From positions 682,001 to 746,000 of the forward strand of contig LATX02000078.1 of the NCBI GenBank assembly GCA_001466705.2: a stretch of 64,000 nucleotides of DNA, given 5' to 3'. The notes under the pieces are model-generated. The model was not told the origin of the DNA. It saw nothing but the letters and a program-made list of their open reading frames with translations, and did no database searches. The position numbers and the translations under genes were made by a program. This DNA is from Moniliophthora roreri. Taxonomy: Eukaryota; Basidiomycota; Agaricomycetes; Agaricales; Marasmiaceae. Below, in pieces: positions 44,438 to 58,244 of the stretch; position 1 is the first letter of the stretch; the number at the start of each line of letters is the position of its first letter.

Positions 44438-47400
44438 TCAAACCGCCACCCCAATAGGCTCCGCATCGCCGTGGCCCATAGATTCCCCAGGAGCAACTAC
44501 CCATCCAGGTGAAGGCGGCGTGTCTGAATACACATCCCTCAGTTTCTTTCCGATAGCTTTGAACGTTGCACTCGATCCCTTATCTAGACGAAGAAGAATG
44601 GTCGTTACCCCATCACACGCAGCAGCGACCTTGTTTCCGGTGATGACCTTGGGACTTGGTAGTGGAGAAGTCGTACTACGCACTCTTGGTCCTTGAGTAG
44701 GCGGGAAGTACGAAGTACCGTCACAAGAAAACCTTGGACTAGCTATCGGGCTAAACAACGGGCTCACTGGAGGACTAAGCATCGTCGGAGATGCAATGTC
44801 CCTTGGCGACTGGGAAGAAGGCAATGAGGTAAAAATCTCCACTCGGAACTTGAGAGGCTTCATGTTAAGATGCCCAAGTACATCACCGTGGTTGGCAGCG
44901 GTACCAACATTAGTCGATTCACCTAGGTTAGATGTTGCAGCAGCAGATGTGGGTGACGTAGGACTCGCAGTGGATGCCGTCGAATCATCCATTCGATAAC
45001 CAGACTTCAGTACCATCAGCTCTTCGCCAGGGCCACCTCCAGAAATAGTCTCAACAATGACACTGATACCGATGCCTTCTAGAAGGCAAACGACATCACT
45101 GGTCGTCCGCTTGACGTCGTGCACCGAATACAAAATTCCATCACCCCAATTACCGCTGCTAGAAGACGAGCGCCAGCCACCAAAGAGGTTCGAGAGCCAG
45201 CCCTTAAACTCCGTCTGAGGAAGCTGAGGGAAATGCGGGAACTTGGGAGAAATAAGAGGACTTTTCGACGTCGAGTAAGACTTCGGCGATGTAAGGTAGC
45301 TTTTCGGCAGATGGTTGACATTATGAGCGAGAGGATGTAGTAAAGGCGATAATGCTGCAGGAGTAGATGACCCTAAGACGTTTCCGTTCATGTCTGCAAT
45401 GGTGGATCGCTTGCGGTTCAGCGGAGGGAACGGAAACTCCGATGGAGGCGCTGAGGGTCACAATGTCAGTGCCGAATGATCGCACAATCAATGCCAACCA
45501 CTTACGTCTAAGCTTGCCCTTCTTTCCTTTCCCAGCTACTGTTACACCAATTCCTGTGTTGGCGTTAGCATCACCTAGTACAGGTCTTCCGCCAGTATTC
45601 TCCTTACATGACCTATCATTCGGAACGAGGGAGACTGCGCGCGATCGAGTCGAATCTTTGATGCTGACGAGTTCGGGAACTGGATGTGGTGGGCTGTTAT
45701 CCTTAACTTGAGAGGCAGCCGAACGTGGGTTAGGTGAAGGTAACGTAGAAGCTCGAACTGGAGTAGGCGACACTATTCTCCTTTCCCTTTCCGTAGCAAC
45801 ACCGGCCTCGGGATGAGAGGCCGCCGTAGTCGAGAAGTTGTCGACATTGGAGGTTACACCAGCAAGGGAAACAGTCTTTCCTGAAACGACTCGGCGCTCT
45901 CCCCTCCTCTCCCGGTCTCTGGTCATCGTGAGTCTCGTATACATGTCTTCCGTGTCCTCACCCGACCTCGACCGTGGTCTGTAAGTCTTGGCCCTCTGTA
46001 TCGGATGGCGAGGGAATTGAACAGAAGATACACCTTCGGCGGTGTTAGTGTTCGCTTCTAAATGATTCCGCACGCCACGGTCCTTATCTTCGCGAACAAT
46101 TGAGGGTCCTGAATACGTGTATCCTCTTCTCGGCACCGGTGGCATAGGCGAAACCCCAAACGAAGACTTTCTCGCCGGAACGGAACTCGGTCCTCTGGGA
46201 CCGAGAGGTCTACTCGGGATGGCGGTAGAGCTAGAAGTGCCTCGAGAACTAGAAGCTGTAGTGCCACTCGTGCGACTCATTTCCGGAGGAGCCAGGCCAG
46301 ATACCATAGGTAGCTGAGTGGTAGCATGGGAATGGGTGCACCGTGACTGCTCGGAGTATGCTTTCCGCATGACAGCACTATTGCCCTTGTACCTCCCGAA
46401 CGCTGAGCCTTCATGGCTAGAAACCTGAGCCATATCAACTTCTCCATAATCCAGCTCCCATCCAAGGTTGAACGTCAGGCTTTCACCTAATCCACTTCCC
46501 AGGGATTCCTTCTCCGCTTCCTGCTTGAACTTCCCTAGCAGAAAATAGAACGCTTTCGCATGGACACCTTCACCTGGGGGCGCTAGCAGATCTCGCTTGA
46601 TATTATCGCCGCTGGTGTCAGTGTGGCGACCCCAAATTACGCGAAGTGACGCGAACAAATCGGGGTCGATCAGTGATGCAGATGGGATTGGACGTCCAAG
46701 TGTACTAGGCGATGGAGGAAGAGGTGGTGTTGGCGGAACGGATAACGTTGTAGATGTGTCAACGGCTTGAGATCGAGAGGCATGTTTTGATAACAGCTTG
46801 AGGAGCCATGGGTGTCGTAGAATCTCAGGGATCTGCCGCTGTAAGTTAGTAGAAGCCATGGGGCGAGCAAACACTACGTACAGTGATGCGCATAGACGAA
46901 TCCACAACCAACATCCTCGAGAGTAAATCCTTCGCCTGCGGATCAATATACGCTGGCATATCGTACTTGCCTGACTTGACCTTCGCCAATAATGCTTTGA
47001 CATTCTTGTCGTCGAACGGAAGTCTACCCGTCAGAAGGGCGAAGAGAATCACGCCGCAACTCCAGATGTCAGTAGCATTGCCCTGATACTTATCGCCGTT
47101 GACTATCTCTGGACTCGCGTAGTGAGGCGACCCGCAACTAGTCTCGAGCTGTAAAGAAGGCGGTGCGAAAGCGGCCATTCCCCAGTCGGCAATCTTGATG
47201 AGTGGTGGATTCAAGGAAGCGATGAGAATATTTTCGGGTTTAAGGTCGCGATGAATGATAGAGAAGGTGTGAGCGTAGTTGAGACCATGGATGATTTGTT
47301 TGAAGAACGCTTGTGCATCTGCAGGCGGTAAACGCCCCTTGTTCACCAGAAGGTCGAAAAGCTCTCCTCCTTCCACATACTCTAGCACCAAAAAGAGCTC

Positions 47401-47805
47401 CTTGGCACCTTCATAGACATCGTAAATGCGCAAGATATTGGGATGATTCATGAGCTTCATCATGGTGATTTCTCGATCAATCCCAAGACGCTGTTTCTCC
47501 GACTTGGCCAGTTGAGCAGGATCCACGAGTTCTGCGCGCGAGTTGACAAGGGGTGCAAGGGGAAGGATCTTCACTGCTGCGAGTTGACCTGTGATGCGAT
47601 GCTTGGCGATCTTGACTCGACCCGAGGCACCCTTGCCGACACATTCCCCGATGATCCAAGGCCCGATGAATTTAGGATCAGAAGGAAAGTCAAAGGCATG
47701 AGAGCCTCCCGCAGCAGCTTTCTCTTTATCCCAGCGTGTACCGAGAGGGGTGGAATATTTGATGGGGGGAGCGCGAGGAGGACTGGAGGAAACAGAGGAA
47801 GACAT
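44438..47805 (-). CDS. Gin4/Hsl1 (Nim1)-type CAMK-like protein kinase
   Basis: Ser/Thr kinase of the fungal septin- and morphogenesis-linked Nim1/Gin4/Hsl1 group, probably at the bud neck or septum. ATG 47805 opens a Ser/Pro-rich lead. The kinase domain follows: glycine loop GECVGKGASGRVKIAKH, AAVKIL lysine, DREITMMKLM, LVLEYVEGGELFDLLVNKG, HRDLKPENIL, IKIADWGMAAF (DWG rather than DFG), ETSCGSPHYASPEIVNG, and ATDIWSCGVILFALLTGRLP. A long Ser/Pro/Arg-rich regulatory stretch with basic RRVVSGKT and PFPPLNRKRS follows. The C-terminal domain looks KA1-like (VHDVKRTTSDVVCLLEGIGI, LKFRVEIF, CDGVTTILLRLDKGSSATFK, IGKKLRDVYSD), which in relatives binds acidic lipids. At least three introns. An in-frame non-ATG extension exists upstream, but the ATG is preferred. 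Confidence 0.9.
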
Positions 47806-48686
47806 AGTAGAAGCAGCACGACCAGCGAGCAGCAAAGGTATTCTGCGAGAGAGAGTAAGACGGTGGGGACAATGGCGAGGTAGCTCTTGAACGTTGGTGG
47901 GATCCACGACGGCAAGGACGAAGATGAAGGAAGAGACAACAGGCGCTCAAGTCCATTGAGTGGACACGTGATAACCGGTACAGTGATGACTACTACCCAA
48001 AAAGAGAAATATGCCCGAATGGTTCCGGATCCATCTTTTCTTGTGTGCAGGAGTAGAAGTGGCCTAAGAATATGTTAGTCCCAAAATCTGAGAGAAATTG
48101 AGGGTCTGCAGCAGGAAGAGCGGCCTCAATGCTTAACCGGGGAAGGTCGCTCGTGCGCCTGATGCACACCCCTCGGAGCACCCGCCAGTTTTGGGTAGTT
48201 CATCAGTTTCGCCGTCACCGTACGTACGTCAATGTATGTCACCCCACGAATTTTCTCCCGACTACGACCACCATGTACTCAGTCCTACTCAATCTCACAA
48301 GTTTCGAGGTCTAGTCATTCATGTGGAATATCTACGACGGCATTCTGAAGAATCCTTACTGAAATTTCTTTGGGAAAGAAGACCTAATCACCTCATCGAC
48401 CTGATCTATCGCGTTATAAGTTGCGATAAATTTGGGCATAATCCATAGCTCCTGTGAGTAGATAAGGCAAAATTCACTGGTCAGAGAGTATTCATTGATG
48501 GATTTTATGTCGAAATAGATCAAAAAAAAACGCGTTCATGTGTTCATGAGCTTACCGCATGTAAATCGCCTATCTCTGACATGTCTTGCGCCTTTCCATT
48601 CTTCGATGGCTTCATCCTCCCGCGGTCAATACTTATTGAGCTTCTACCGATAACCTTAGACCCCAAATACCTCAGCTAGTTGTGCA
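47806..48686. other. Divergent promoter region between the kinase and the Dal5-type carrier
   Basis: About 0.9 kb with no gene recognised; supplies both divergent promoters. Confidence 0.55.
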
Positions 48687-51139
48687 ATGGCTGCAAGCTC
48701 GTTGCATTCATCCGACACTGACAAGTCCCGGCCTTTACGCAGCTACATCTGGTGAACTATCTCTGTTTGGCATGGTTAACATCTCTTATTCTCTCTCACT
48801 CTCATCAGGGATACTTGGGACAAGCCACCTGAAGAGCGAAAGTTCTTGCACCGGCTAGATTCCTTCCTGTTGACATATGCAGCCTTGTCGTACTTCAGCA
48901 AGTACTTGGACCAACAGAACATCACGGTGCGCTAACTACGATTTTTGATCTGAATTATCTCCAACGTCGTCGCAGAATGCCTACGTCTCTGGGATGAAGG
49001 AGGAGTACGTTCCTTCTTCGGTGCTTTCCAGTAGTAGCCAGGCTCATGGTTTATCAAGTCTGAATTTATATGGGAACGAGCTTAACTACATCGTGACGGC
49101 TTGGACGTGTGGATACGTTATAGGGCAGATTCCCTCAAAGTGAGTCGTGTTACCATTCACCCATCTTTCTTGCTGATGTGCTACTCAGCCTGCTCATTAC
49201 ACGCATAAGACCATCAATATGGGTTCGATTTTCCAGAGGACTTAACTACCGCCTTGCGCTGACTGCGCTTAGGTACCAACCATGGAGGTCGTGTGGAGCG
49301 TTCTGACTATGGTGCTCGCCACCTCCAAGACATTTACCCAGATCCTGGTTCTTCGATTCTTCATTGGTCAGTACACGCCACATGCACCACATACCCTTAT
49401 ATTCACAATCCGGGGAATAGGTCTAGCAGAGTCTACGTTCTATCCCGCAATTCAGTATGTGATAGGAAGTTGGTACAAACCAGAGGAACTAGGGAAGAGG
49501 GCCTGTATCTTTCATGTAAGTCTCGCGATCCTCCCCTAAACCCCACCTGAATATGTCGCCATCATTCAACAGACTGCAAGCGCAATTGGTCCTATGTTCA
49601 GTGGATTCCTTCAGACGGTAATACGACCATTCTTTCTTATTGACAGCAATCACTGAAACTCACAGGCGGCGTACAACGGACTCAACAACGTACACGGGTT
49701 ACCCGGATGGAAATGTAAGCATCGCATACCCATTATGTCGGGCATCCATATCAAATGTTACACACAAAGGGCTATTCATCATCGACGGCATCATCACTGT
49801 TCCAATTGGCCTTTTAGGCTACCTCATCATGCCAGATCTTCCCCATAATACCCGACCATCATATTTATATACCGCCGAGCAGCTCGAGCTGGGGCAAAGG
49901 TGCATGAAGGAAATAGGAAGAAAACCGCCGGCGAAATTTACGAAGGCCAAGATCATTGGATTCTTCAAGACATGGCATCTTTACACACTGGTCCCCCGTA
50001 AGTATTAAGGTTAATGTCGTCGAAATGGGTTTGTTAATGTTCGCCGATCAGTGTATGTATTGGTGAGCCACCTGAGACAAAGTTCCGTGTGAAGCACACT
50101 GAGCGTTTAATGCAGTTCAACAACGGCAGTGGCCCAGCCACTGCGATGATATTCTGGTTCAAGAGCTTCAATACCCCGGATCATATTGTGTACACCGTCG
50201 GCCAGATAAATCTGTATCCTCTCGGCCAAAATGTCGTTCAAGTAGTCACCAGTGAGCAACGTATGCTTTTCTTCCGTGGCTGTGACTGACACTCGGTATA
50301 AGCATTGATTTGGGCTTGGTGGTCTGATGCGATGAGAAAACGGTGGCCACCCATGCTTGTTTCCGGGGTAAGTGAGGGTCACACGTTTTCTTCAATCCCG
50401 AATCTTATCGCCTAAAATCCCCTTACAGACAATTCTCTTCGTTACGTGCTTTGTTCTGGCTTTCACACCATTATACGAAAATATCGCACGACGTTGGGTG
50501 TTTTATTATTTGGTATGGGCATGTTTCCGAAAAAATCGCAAACCTTCAACCGCTAATCTGTCTCCAACACGCAGACCACTGTAACTGGAGGATGTTCTGG
50601 CCTGATATTAGCGTGGGCGAATGAGTTGACTGGGCATGATAGCGAAAGTAGGATCTCTTCACATGGATATCACATAGCTCATTTTCATTGTTTTTTTTTC
50701 AGAACGGTCATTTGTCGTGGCTTCCTGTAATACAATTGCGTACTGCTTCCAGGCATGGCTTCCTATGTACGTGCCTTAAAAGTGCCTGTACCTAACAGTT
50801 CTGACTTTGGCGCTTCTCAAACTTCTAGCGTTCTGTTCCCACAGGTGGAACAACCTCGGTATGTATTCAGCCTTGACTGCACCTCCGCCAAGTTTGTTGA
50901 TGATTCACAGGGTGTTTAAGGGCAACCTGGCCTCTGCGGGTATCATCTTTGGAATGAGTAAGTGCCTCGCAGCGACTTATCATTCGCTTTCGCTCAGCCT
51001 CTCACCTCCAGTGTCATTCGCTATGGCTACGCTATACTTCCAGAAGAGAGACGAGAGGCGTGCGAAGAAACAGTCGATGGCACAGGGAACTACCAATTTG
51101 AATTTGGATGAAGAACGTTCGTCAATTGCTAAAGATTGA
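48687..51139 (+). CDS. MFS carrier, anion:cation symporter family (Dal5/Tna1/Liz1-like)
   Basis: Plasma-membrane importer of small organic anions such as allantoate, nicotinate or pantothenate. ATG 48687 starts a hydrophilic N-terminus, then [50 protein letters not shown], the A-motif-like [31 protein letters not shown] with [12 protein letters not shown], and [20 protein letters not shown]. The second half has [14 protein letters not shown], the middle helices, [20 protein letters not shown] and a charged C-terminus ([13 protein letters not shown]), stop at 51139. About ten introns. All the hallmarks of the Dal5 group are present, but the substrate is not predictable. An NCS1 permease also lies in the window, 46 kb away. 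Confidence 0.9.
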
Positions 51140-51225
51140 ACATGACTTGAGCTATTGCGAATACACTGTAGAAAATTGATATGGACACATGTATTCGTTC
51201 ACAGTCAACCTCAATACGCAAAGGA

Positions 51226-53148
51226 TTAATCCACTTTTCGAGGACCTCCAGGGACAAGGGCCCATAACACAATCATGGCTGTCATCATCGCAACCAATCT
51301 GTAGGTAACATATCAGAAAGAGACTTCGTAAAGTAGACGAGAGACATACAACGGCTGTAAACTGCCTATTCCGAAATTTCCAGCTAGTACCCCAGTCATG
51401 AAGGGAACCACGGCTGCACCAGATTTCCCGAAACCACATATCCAACCGACAGCACCAGTCAACAGCCACCTGGGTAGAATCCTCCCGGCATGATTCAAAG
51501 CAATAGGGTACATTGGACCGAGAAGCAGGCCAACGAGAGAAATGGCTACACCACCACCGATCAATGAAGGTACCAGCCAGACGACGAGTTCCAGCCTGGA
51601 TAATGGTGTGAAAGGAAGATGATACGCCGAGATACAATAATCTCACCCTATTGCGAGCATAGCGTAGAGATACATGACGCGACGTTCTCCGATCTGGTGG
51701 ATGTTTGAGTAGGATGTAAAAATCAATAAGAGGCCACTCGCCTTGGCGTTGAGCCACAAAAGGATGACGCGCCCAAGAGTAAGACCTTCAGGACCGTCAT
51801 TATAGGACACGGGCAGGTATGGCAGAACTGTCATGCTTACCAGCAAAGAACCCAGACGAGATGTAACCCGAGTTCGGACCACCATCGCGCAGTCGTATGA
51901 CATATGTGACAATCCACCCTATATTGTAACAAAAGTGTTAGCTGTAACATCGTGGCGTCCAGAATGGAATACCGACCGCCAATAGTGACCTCCACACCGA
52001 CGTAAACAAGAATGAAGACTGCAAGTAAGTGAACCCGCCTCTGAGTGAGGATGTGTTTAAAAGAGCTTCGCTCATTTTCGGACCCAGACTCTGGGTGTTG
52101 CCCAATGTCCGCTAAGCACTCTATTGATGTCGATACATCAAGAAAATCCGAAGACCGAAGAACCTGAAAACTCACCTTCCTGACTCTTGAATCGGAATGT
52201 AAACGATAAGGCAATGCTGGCAAAGAACCCGATACCAAGAGTGCATAGGAAATGGAACGACCATTGCTCCAATTGTGCGAATTGTGTTGCCACGAGCGGT
52301 GCACATAGCGCTCCAACACCTGCACACCGCATCAGCCGAGAAAACTGCCAGCGGAATGCAGAATAGCTCACCATAAGCAGCATGCAATAGACCCATTTTC
52401 GTTTCTGCATTATCTTTGATATTGGCGACGTAAGCACTCGCGCCTGCATCCTGTTCACGATCAGAAAAAGCAGAGGCAAAACCAAAAATTCCGATACTTG
52501 AACTGAGATGGCTATCCCCCCAAGCACATAGGCGAGGACAAATACCGGAAATGGTGGACGCGCACTCTGAAGTCCGGACGCTGTCATGTGCGTAACAGCT
52601 CCTACAACGATTATCTAGGGAGTGCAAATTTAAGCCTACGTCGTCGTGCCTCATCAGAGTAATATATTGGTTTCACCTTTCCAAAGCCGAATTTGTTAAA
52701 GAGGGGAACAATCAGACATGCGCCCGCCACGAAGCCCACACAGGCGAAAACGAAAATTAAAGACACGATAGTATCATTAACCTGTTAATTGACTGAGCAC
52801 TGGAGCGATATGAACCAGTATCGTAGGAGATACCTTGTAGAATTCCTGAAGCCTGGGTAACAATGGCCCCGTCGTAGCATCATTCCATCCAGCGAGAAAC
52901 ATAGACCAGAAAAGCGAAGCAAGCTGAAATCGTGCACGCCTCATCTGGTATTTGATCTGATCAGAGTTGATCTGTGCAGGGCGTTCCGTGGGTGGCTCGT
53001 CAACGCTTGAATGTGGTATGTGTTCATTGACCAGTCTCCGAGGGCTCTGGGTCTCTTCATATTTACTTCTGACCGAGACTCCACTTTCAGACGGTCGAGG
53101 AGGGACCGGTCCTAGTGAAAATGCTTCCAACTTTGCCTGTTGAGTCAT
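51226..53148 (-). CDS. MFS carrier, fucose permease-like (fungal Bsc6-type)
   Basis: Twelve-helix type carrier. The cytoplasmic N-terminus from ATG 53148 leads to RRARFQLASLFWSMFLAGWN, DATTGPLLPRLQEFYKV, NDTIVSLIFVF, FGFGKIIVVGAV, QSARPPFPVFVLAYVLGGIA, DAGASAYVANIKDNAETKMG, LLHAAYGVGALCAPLVATQF, HLLAVFILVYVGVEVTIGGW, NSGYISSGFFAGLTLGRVIL and GPMYPIALNHAGRILPRWLL, ending near GGPRKVD at 51226. The motif order fits FucP-like MFS sugar transporters. Several short introns. It converges with the Dal5-type gene (stops 87 bp apart) and has a paralogue at 62309. Confidence 0.88.
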
Positions 53149-56100
53149 GTCTACAAAATTAACGCGGAGTCAGTCGAAGAGTTGGGCCAGATTACTGTAA
53201 CACGCACCGAACATGATTTCAGGGTCCCACCTCCACTTATCAGCTAAAATCAGCTCCAACTACTCAGAGTAACAATCCTCGAGGGCCGGCTTTGTTATAC
53301 TGTACATAAAAGAACCGGTAAATGCCGGAGGAGTCTTTGAGAATAGAGGCTGAAACTAGTTGAAAACCTTTTCAGAACGTGTCAGGAAATCAATCAAATA
53401 CACGCTGAATTTTCGGAACGCAACCAATGCTTGGGAGTAACTTTAAGAGTCGAGACCAAGAAGCGAGCGAGTCTAACGTGGGAAAGTTTGACTCAGACCA
53501 GATAAGCGCTCGTTCTCAATGTTTACTTCCTCACCCCCCTCACCTTCATACGAGCTGAGATTATCCACTTCCTCCAACTTGTTGGACGAGCTTAGAATAG
53601 CAAGTGAACACGTGCTTCTGCTTGCTCCTAAAAGGGACCAGTGTAAGTTGCTTACTATCTATCTATTTCGGAATCGAACAACAAAAATTTGAAGATATTT
53701 GGGCAGTTTCAGCGGTGTCCCAGCCAGGCAAGTGGTGGCTAGACTTAAGTTTTCCTCAGTAATCATCCCGCCGTGACGACGCGCTCTGGATACACGCACG
53801 TTGCTGCCCGAAGTGATGGCGGGAACGATCATCTTTTATGCCAAACTTCCATGCACACTGAATGGTCAGGTCTATTATCAGAAAAGGATACAGCGTCAGA
53901 ACGTTAGTCCATGACACTTCATCTTTTTTTTGACCTACATAAGTGACAACTGCAATTGATTTGGAGTTTGTATCTTTGACCAGGTTTACCATCTTTTGAT
54001 CTATTTGGCCCCGTTCGACCAAATTTGGTCCCCTTCTTGGTCAGGGCTCAAGCACTCAAGCTTTATTAGCACACATGGGAGCTGACTGAGATTCTTGCCA
54101 TAGTTAAGGCTAGTACAACCTGGGATTCTTTCTCTACGTCGAGCCTTTACCTTCACGTCATAGGTGTGTCCCCATGCCCTCGTCTAAATTTCCGGCACTA
54201 ACAAGACTCGTATGTCGTGATTGTCGCTGAATTTTTCTCGCGTTATCTGATTTCTTTTGCAGTCCCCGTTCCATGGCACCAGCGCCACGCCATCGGACTT
54301 GGGCGCCTCCTTCATTGATCCTGCCTGGTTTCTATCTATGATCGGTTGCAATGGACCAAGCCAATGACCCAATTGAGGGTGTGTCTGATACTAATCATTC
54401 TTGGGTAGTGTAATCACTGGGCGAAGCGTCCGGGCGCTCAGACTTTCCAAACTGCCGTGGCCACTTCTTCAGCGCCAGGACGGTTTCATGATCAACGCTC
54501 AAAGCGTCAATTCAAGGTTTTACTTTAAATCACGCCTTGACAAAAAAATAAAATAAACTGCACATGTCAACTTGTATATATGACGTGCAGTGACAAGATC
54601 CCGGTTCGTCAGGCATCTTCTAATCCCGCTTTAACTTCCCTACCATCTGAACCCGTGTTTCCCATCAGCGGGTATCACGTACCTTAGGAGACAGCTGCGA
54701 AACAAAGATGACCAGATGATGGCAAAAGTGGTTTTTCAATGCTATGGACCCGCCGGTACCACACCCCAAGGTGAACAGAATTACAAAAGAGTAGCGGTAT
54801 CAATCACTGAGGGACATTTTGCCTAGTAAGTCCTCGAGCCATCGGGCCGCTCAGATTTCTCATATAATTTTGGAAGTAGTTCTTTGTGATGCACAGTTTC
54901 TGATAGGGTTATGTGCAGGTATACGTCGTCTTACCCATCTTTACTCTCACGAGTGACAGAGAAGCCCTAAAAAAGGCTTCTTACCGCAAAATAGGTTATT
55001 CCCGGCCTGGGCAAGCTCGCCGCTCAGATCTGGAGAAGTTCTCCCGTAGTCCCACGCTGTAGGCCGTGTTCTGCACTCACAGTATCTACCAGGGCTTTTC
55101 GTCCTTCGTTTACTCCGACTCGAGTGGGCTGACGAACTTTATTTTAAGACTGCAATCCGACACCCTGATACCACCGCATCAATATAAGTGTGTGGGAAAT
55201 GGATGGCGTTGCATGATTGTGGCTGTACTACCACCGGTCGACGGTAATGGGATCGAGGTCCTGGTATTCTGGAGTCTAATTCTGGGAAGTGTCTCTGTCT
55301 ACTGGTTCCTCAGTACTACTGCATGGCATCATTGCTGGTCAGTATACGTCTACCCTTTGTAGATGTTAATCCACCATGAACTCAATCCATCCGAGTCTGG
55401 TAGCAACAGAACTTGAGCTTTATATTTGGTCTCGACTGAGAAGCCTTCGCGGACCTCTAACGTGTCTTGGTGGTATGTGGACTCAACTAGCTGGCGCAAT
55501 ATTTTGAGGACTGCTGCATGTCGACGACAATATCGGGCATCAAGACAGCGACACGATCGGCATTCTGTGTTCCAGTATTGCCTCGGGTGACTCACTTGTC
55601 GTACGAACCGGGCTGGACGTAGTTTTGATCGTCTCTGAAGCCAGGACCCACTTTGGAATATAACGTCGGACCAAATAGAACGCCGTCGTCTCTAATTGGG
55701 GAGGGACCATACGTCCGTCGCGCGTCCGTAGCTCACCATGGCATTTTCGCAGTACTGGGAGGGTATCCTATGACATATAGTTTCATGATGACGGTGCTGC
55801 CAGTGCTGATGTAGATTGCGGGTACAGCTAGATCTTTCAACTGCGGACAATTGGACCTCACGATTATTAGCATTAACACTTCCAATACCGTTCACTGCGC
55901 TCAGCCAGCAACTGCGTTATAGATAGGGCGATACGAGCTTTGATTGATTTTTTTGCCAATTGAACTCCTACATGTTTATGAGGTGCTCAAATTCGCCATA
56001 AACCATTATTCTATTCGGTCCTTGTTTAGGGATAACTGGATGTCCAATAAAATCTGATTCGCGTGTTAACGTTGAGGTCTTGAGGTGTCACCAGAGCACC

Positions 56101-58244
56101 CTACGGCCGTTCAGAACAAGACTCGATATGTATAAAGCAACAATTGCGGCGGCTTAAAATAACACCTTTGGAGTTTGTCGGGACCGACATGTAGCCTGGA
56201 AATGCTAGACGATACGGATGCACGAAGCCCTTACTTGTTTCCTTCCCTATTTGTGTTCCTTGTAACGCCACACAGGTTTACGTGCAGCGGAATTAAGACG
56301 TAGTGTATGGCATGTTGAATGTATGTATCCCGCACCATTCGTTTAGAAATTCTACTGCGGGGAGGGTGGGGATGTACGGAGAGGCTATACGTACTTTTCG
56401 GAGTGCCTAGTCCGATGTTCAGCGCGACTTGTCGAACGATCTCGTTCTTCCCTGTTGCAAATCCCGGGTAGCGTGACTCTTTACAGAAACATAATACCCA
56501 GCAGCACCCCAATCTCCGAGTCTGTGAATGAGGGTAATCATTCCAGAGGGATTCCACCACAAAGGAAGCCTGTAGGGCGGTTGCCGTAGTACGTATCCGA
56601 TTCCCCGGTGCATGCTAAAGGCTTGACACTGTGACATCCGAGAGCAGCCCGGTGACCGAGTGAACGGCTTGGTAGACCATACATTAAATAAGCTATGGAT
56701 ATGCTTTGGCCACCGCTGACACGTGTAATTCTTCTGCGATATACGTAGCATGCCAGACGTGTTGCGTGTGATGGGGTGTCGCTGTGGGCATTACCGGCGA
56801 GATATTGGCGCCGAAGTGAAAAAAGTGATCCATTTAGTTTGATCTCGAATCGAGGTCCCTCTAGAAGTATGACACAAGCCTCAAAATGACTATCCATGAT
56901 GGGTCTACTAGTCTTTGACGTTTCATTGAGTGAGACAATAACGCGGTTCAAGTCCTTTCGCGGAGGAAGTGGTCAGTGGCTACTGATATTGATCGGGTCA
57001 TCCGAGAACGAAACTGCGTCCCTAATACCCGCCGAACACCTCAGGTTATAGTCGGCAATCGAGCCGCTGGGTAATGACGGATTGCTGTTGCATTTTAATT
57101 TGGAGGAGCTTGGAGGTTTGTCCGGGGACGGGTTAAGCTTCCACAGAACTAGAACTCGAGCAAGTGATAACCAGGAGTCTCTGGATCAACAAGTGCATGA
57201 GACTGATGGATAAACGGATCCAGTGGAACGCTACTGTGCGTAGTTGGTTATGACCGAGTTACAGACGCCACAGTTCTCGGTCGAGTCCCTCTAGTGAGAA
57301 GGTACCGCGGGAAGAGAGTCCTGCGCATCATATCAGAACGTGATCAGGAGGAATGGAACATTCACACCTGTTGACAGCATATGAACATAGAACGAGTCAT
57401 CTCTTGTTCTGGAGAACAAAGGAAAGCCTCGCGAAGCTGATACTCTTCAACTTTTGTAATAAGGAACATGGCCGACCTTTTTAATAATTGCTAACAGCTT
57501 CATGCGTCCTTATTCGGTTGTCTGGACAATGTTAGAACACGAGGATTATTTTGTGGGTCGAGCAAAAGTCGAGGGACAAGAGGACTGTTGTTGATGAATG
57601 TTATCTGTGGAATGAATAAAAGAATAAGACTTATTGAAAAGGACTGCCGAAAAGAGTGAAGGGGCGCCTGAAGTGCGCATATTTCTGGTTGACAGGGAAA
57701 GATCCGGAACCCGGGATACACGGTGGCATCAGATAGAGATACCATCGTGTTACAGAACTGCCTTCATGACCGAAAAGATTATGATTGGTTGATCAAGATG
57801 GAAGGGTGAGAACGAGGGATAGAATCCCAAAGAGAGCTAGCAGACGAGATTGAAAGATGGATTTGATAGGAGGAAGGTAAGGGACCGGCGTGGAAGAAAA
57901 AGAGCCAAGGATGCCCGAGAGGGATGGCTGTGGAAAGAATTGAATTCATGGGATGACTGAAGTGTTTTGACTGATTTGAATGGTTTGACCGGGCTCTGAC
58001 TTGGTTTAGTGACAAAATAACAAAATGGGGATAGATTGTTGCAATTTTTAGCAGTTTCGAGTCGATCACAGGGAACAAAATCCAATTATGGTGTACCTGT
58101 TCACGTGCTCACATGGTGCTGTACATATATTTGTTGATGCTAAAATGTGTGCCGTAAGCGGCCAGAGCACAATTGGTTCCAAACCACGACCTTGCTCCAC
58201 TGCGGTTTGCCCTCCGCTATTCAATCCTCCCCTCCTCATCCGCA
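53149..58244. other. 5-kb gene-poor region
   Basis: I found no gene, RNA or intact transposon. Open frames up to about 137 codons (for example 56538..56951 and 56231..56560, minus strand) have no recognisable motif and lack plausible splice partners. No inverted termini or tandem arrays stood out by eye. The left end is the promoter of the MFS gene starting at 53148. Confidence 0.45.

Noticed and set aside
47806..47907. N-terminal extension of the kinase upstream of ATG 47805
   Set aside because: In-frame sequence continues, but it begins at a GTG codon; the first ATG gives a normal N-terminus.
56231..56951. Two overlapping minus-strand open frames of 109-137 codons in the gene-poor region
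   Set aside because: No family motif and no splice partners; random open frames of this size are expected in 5 kb.
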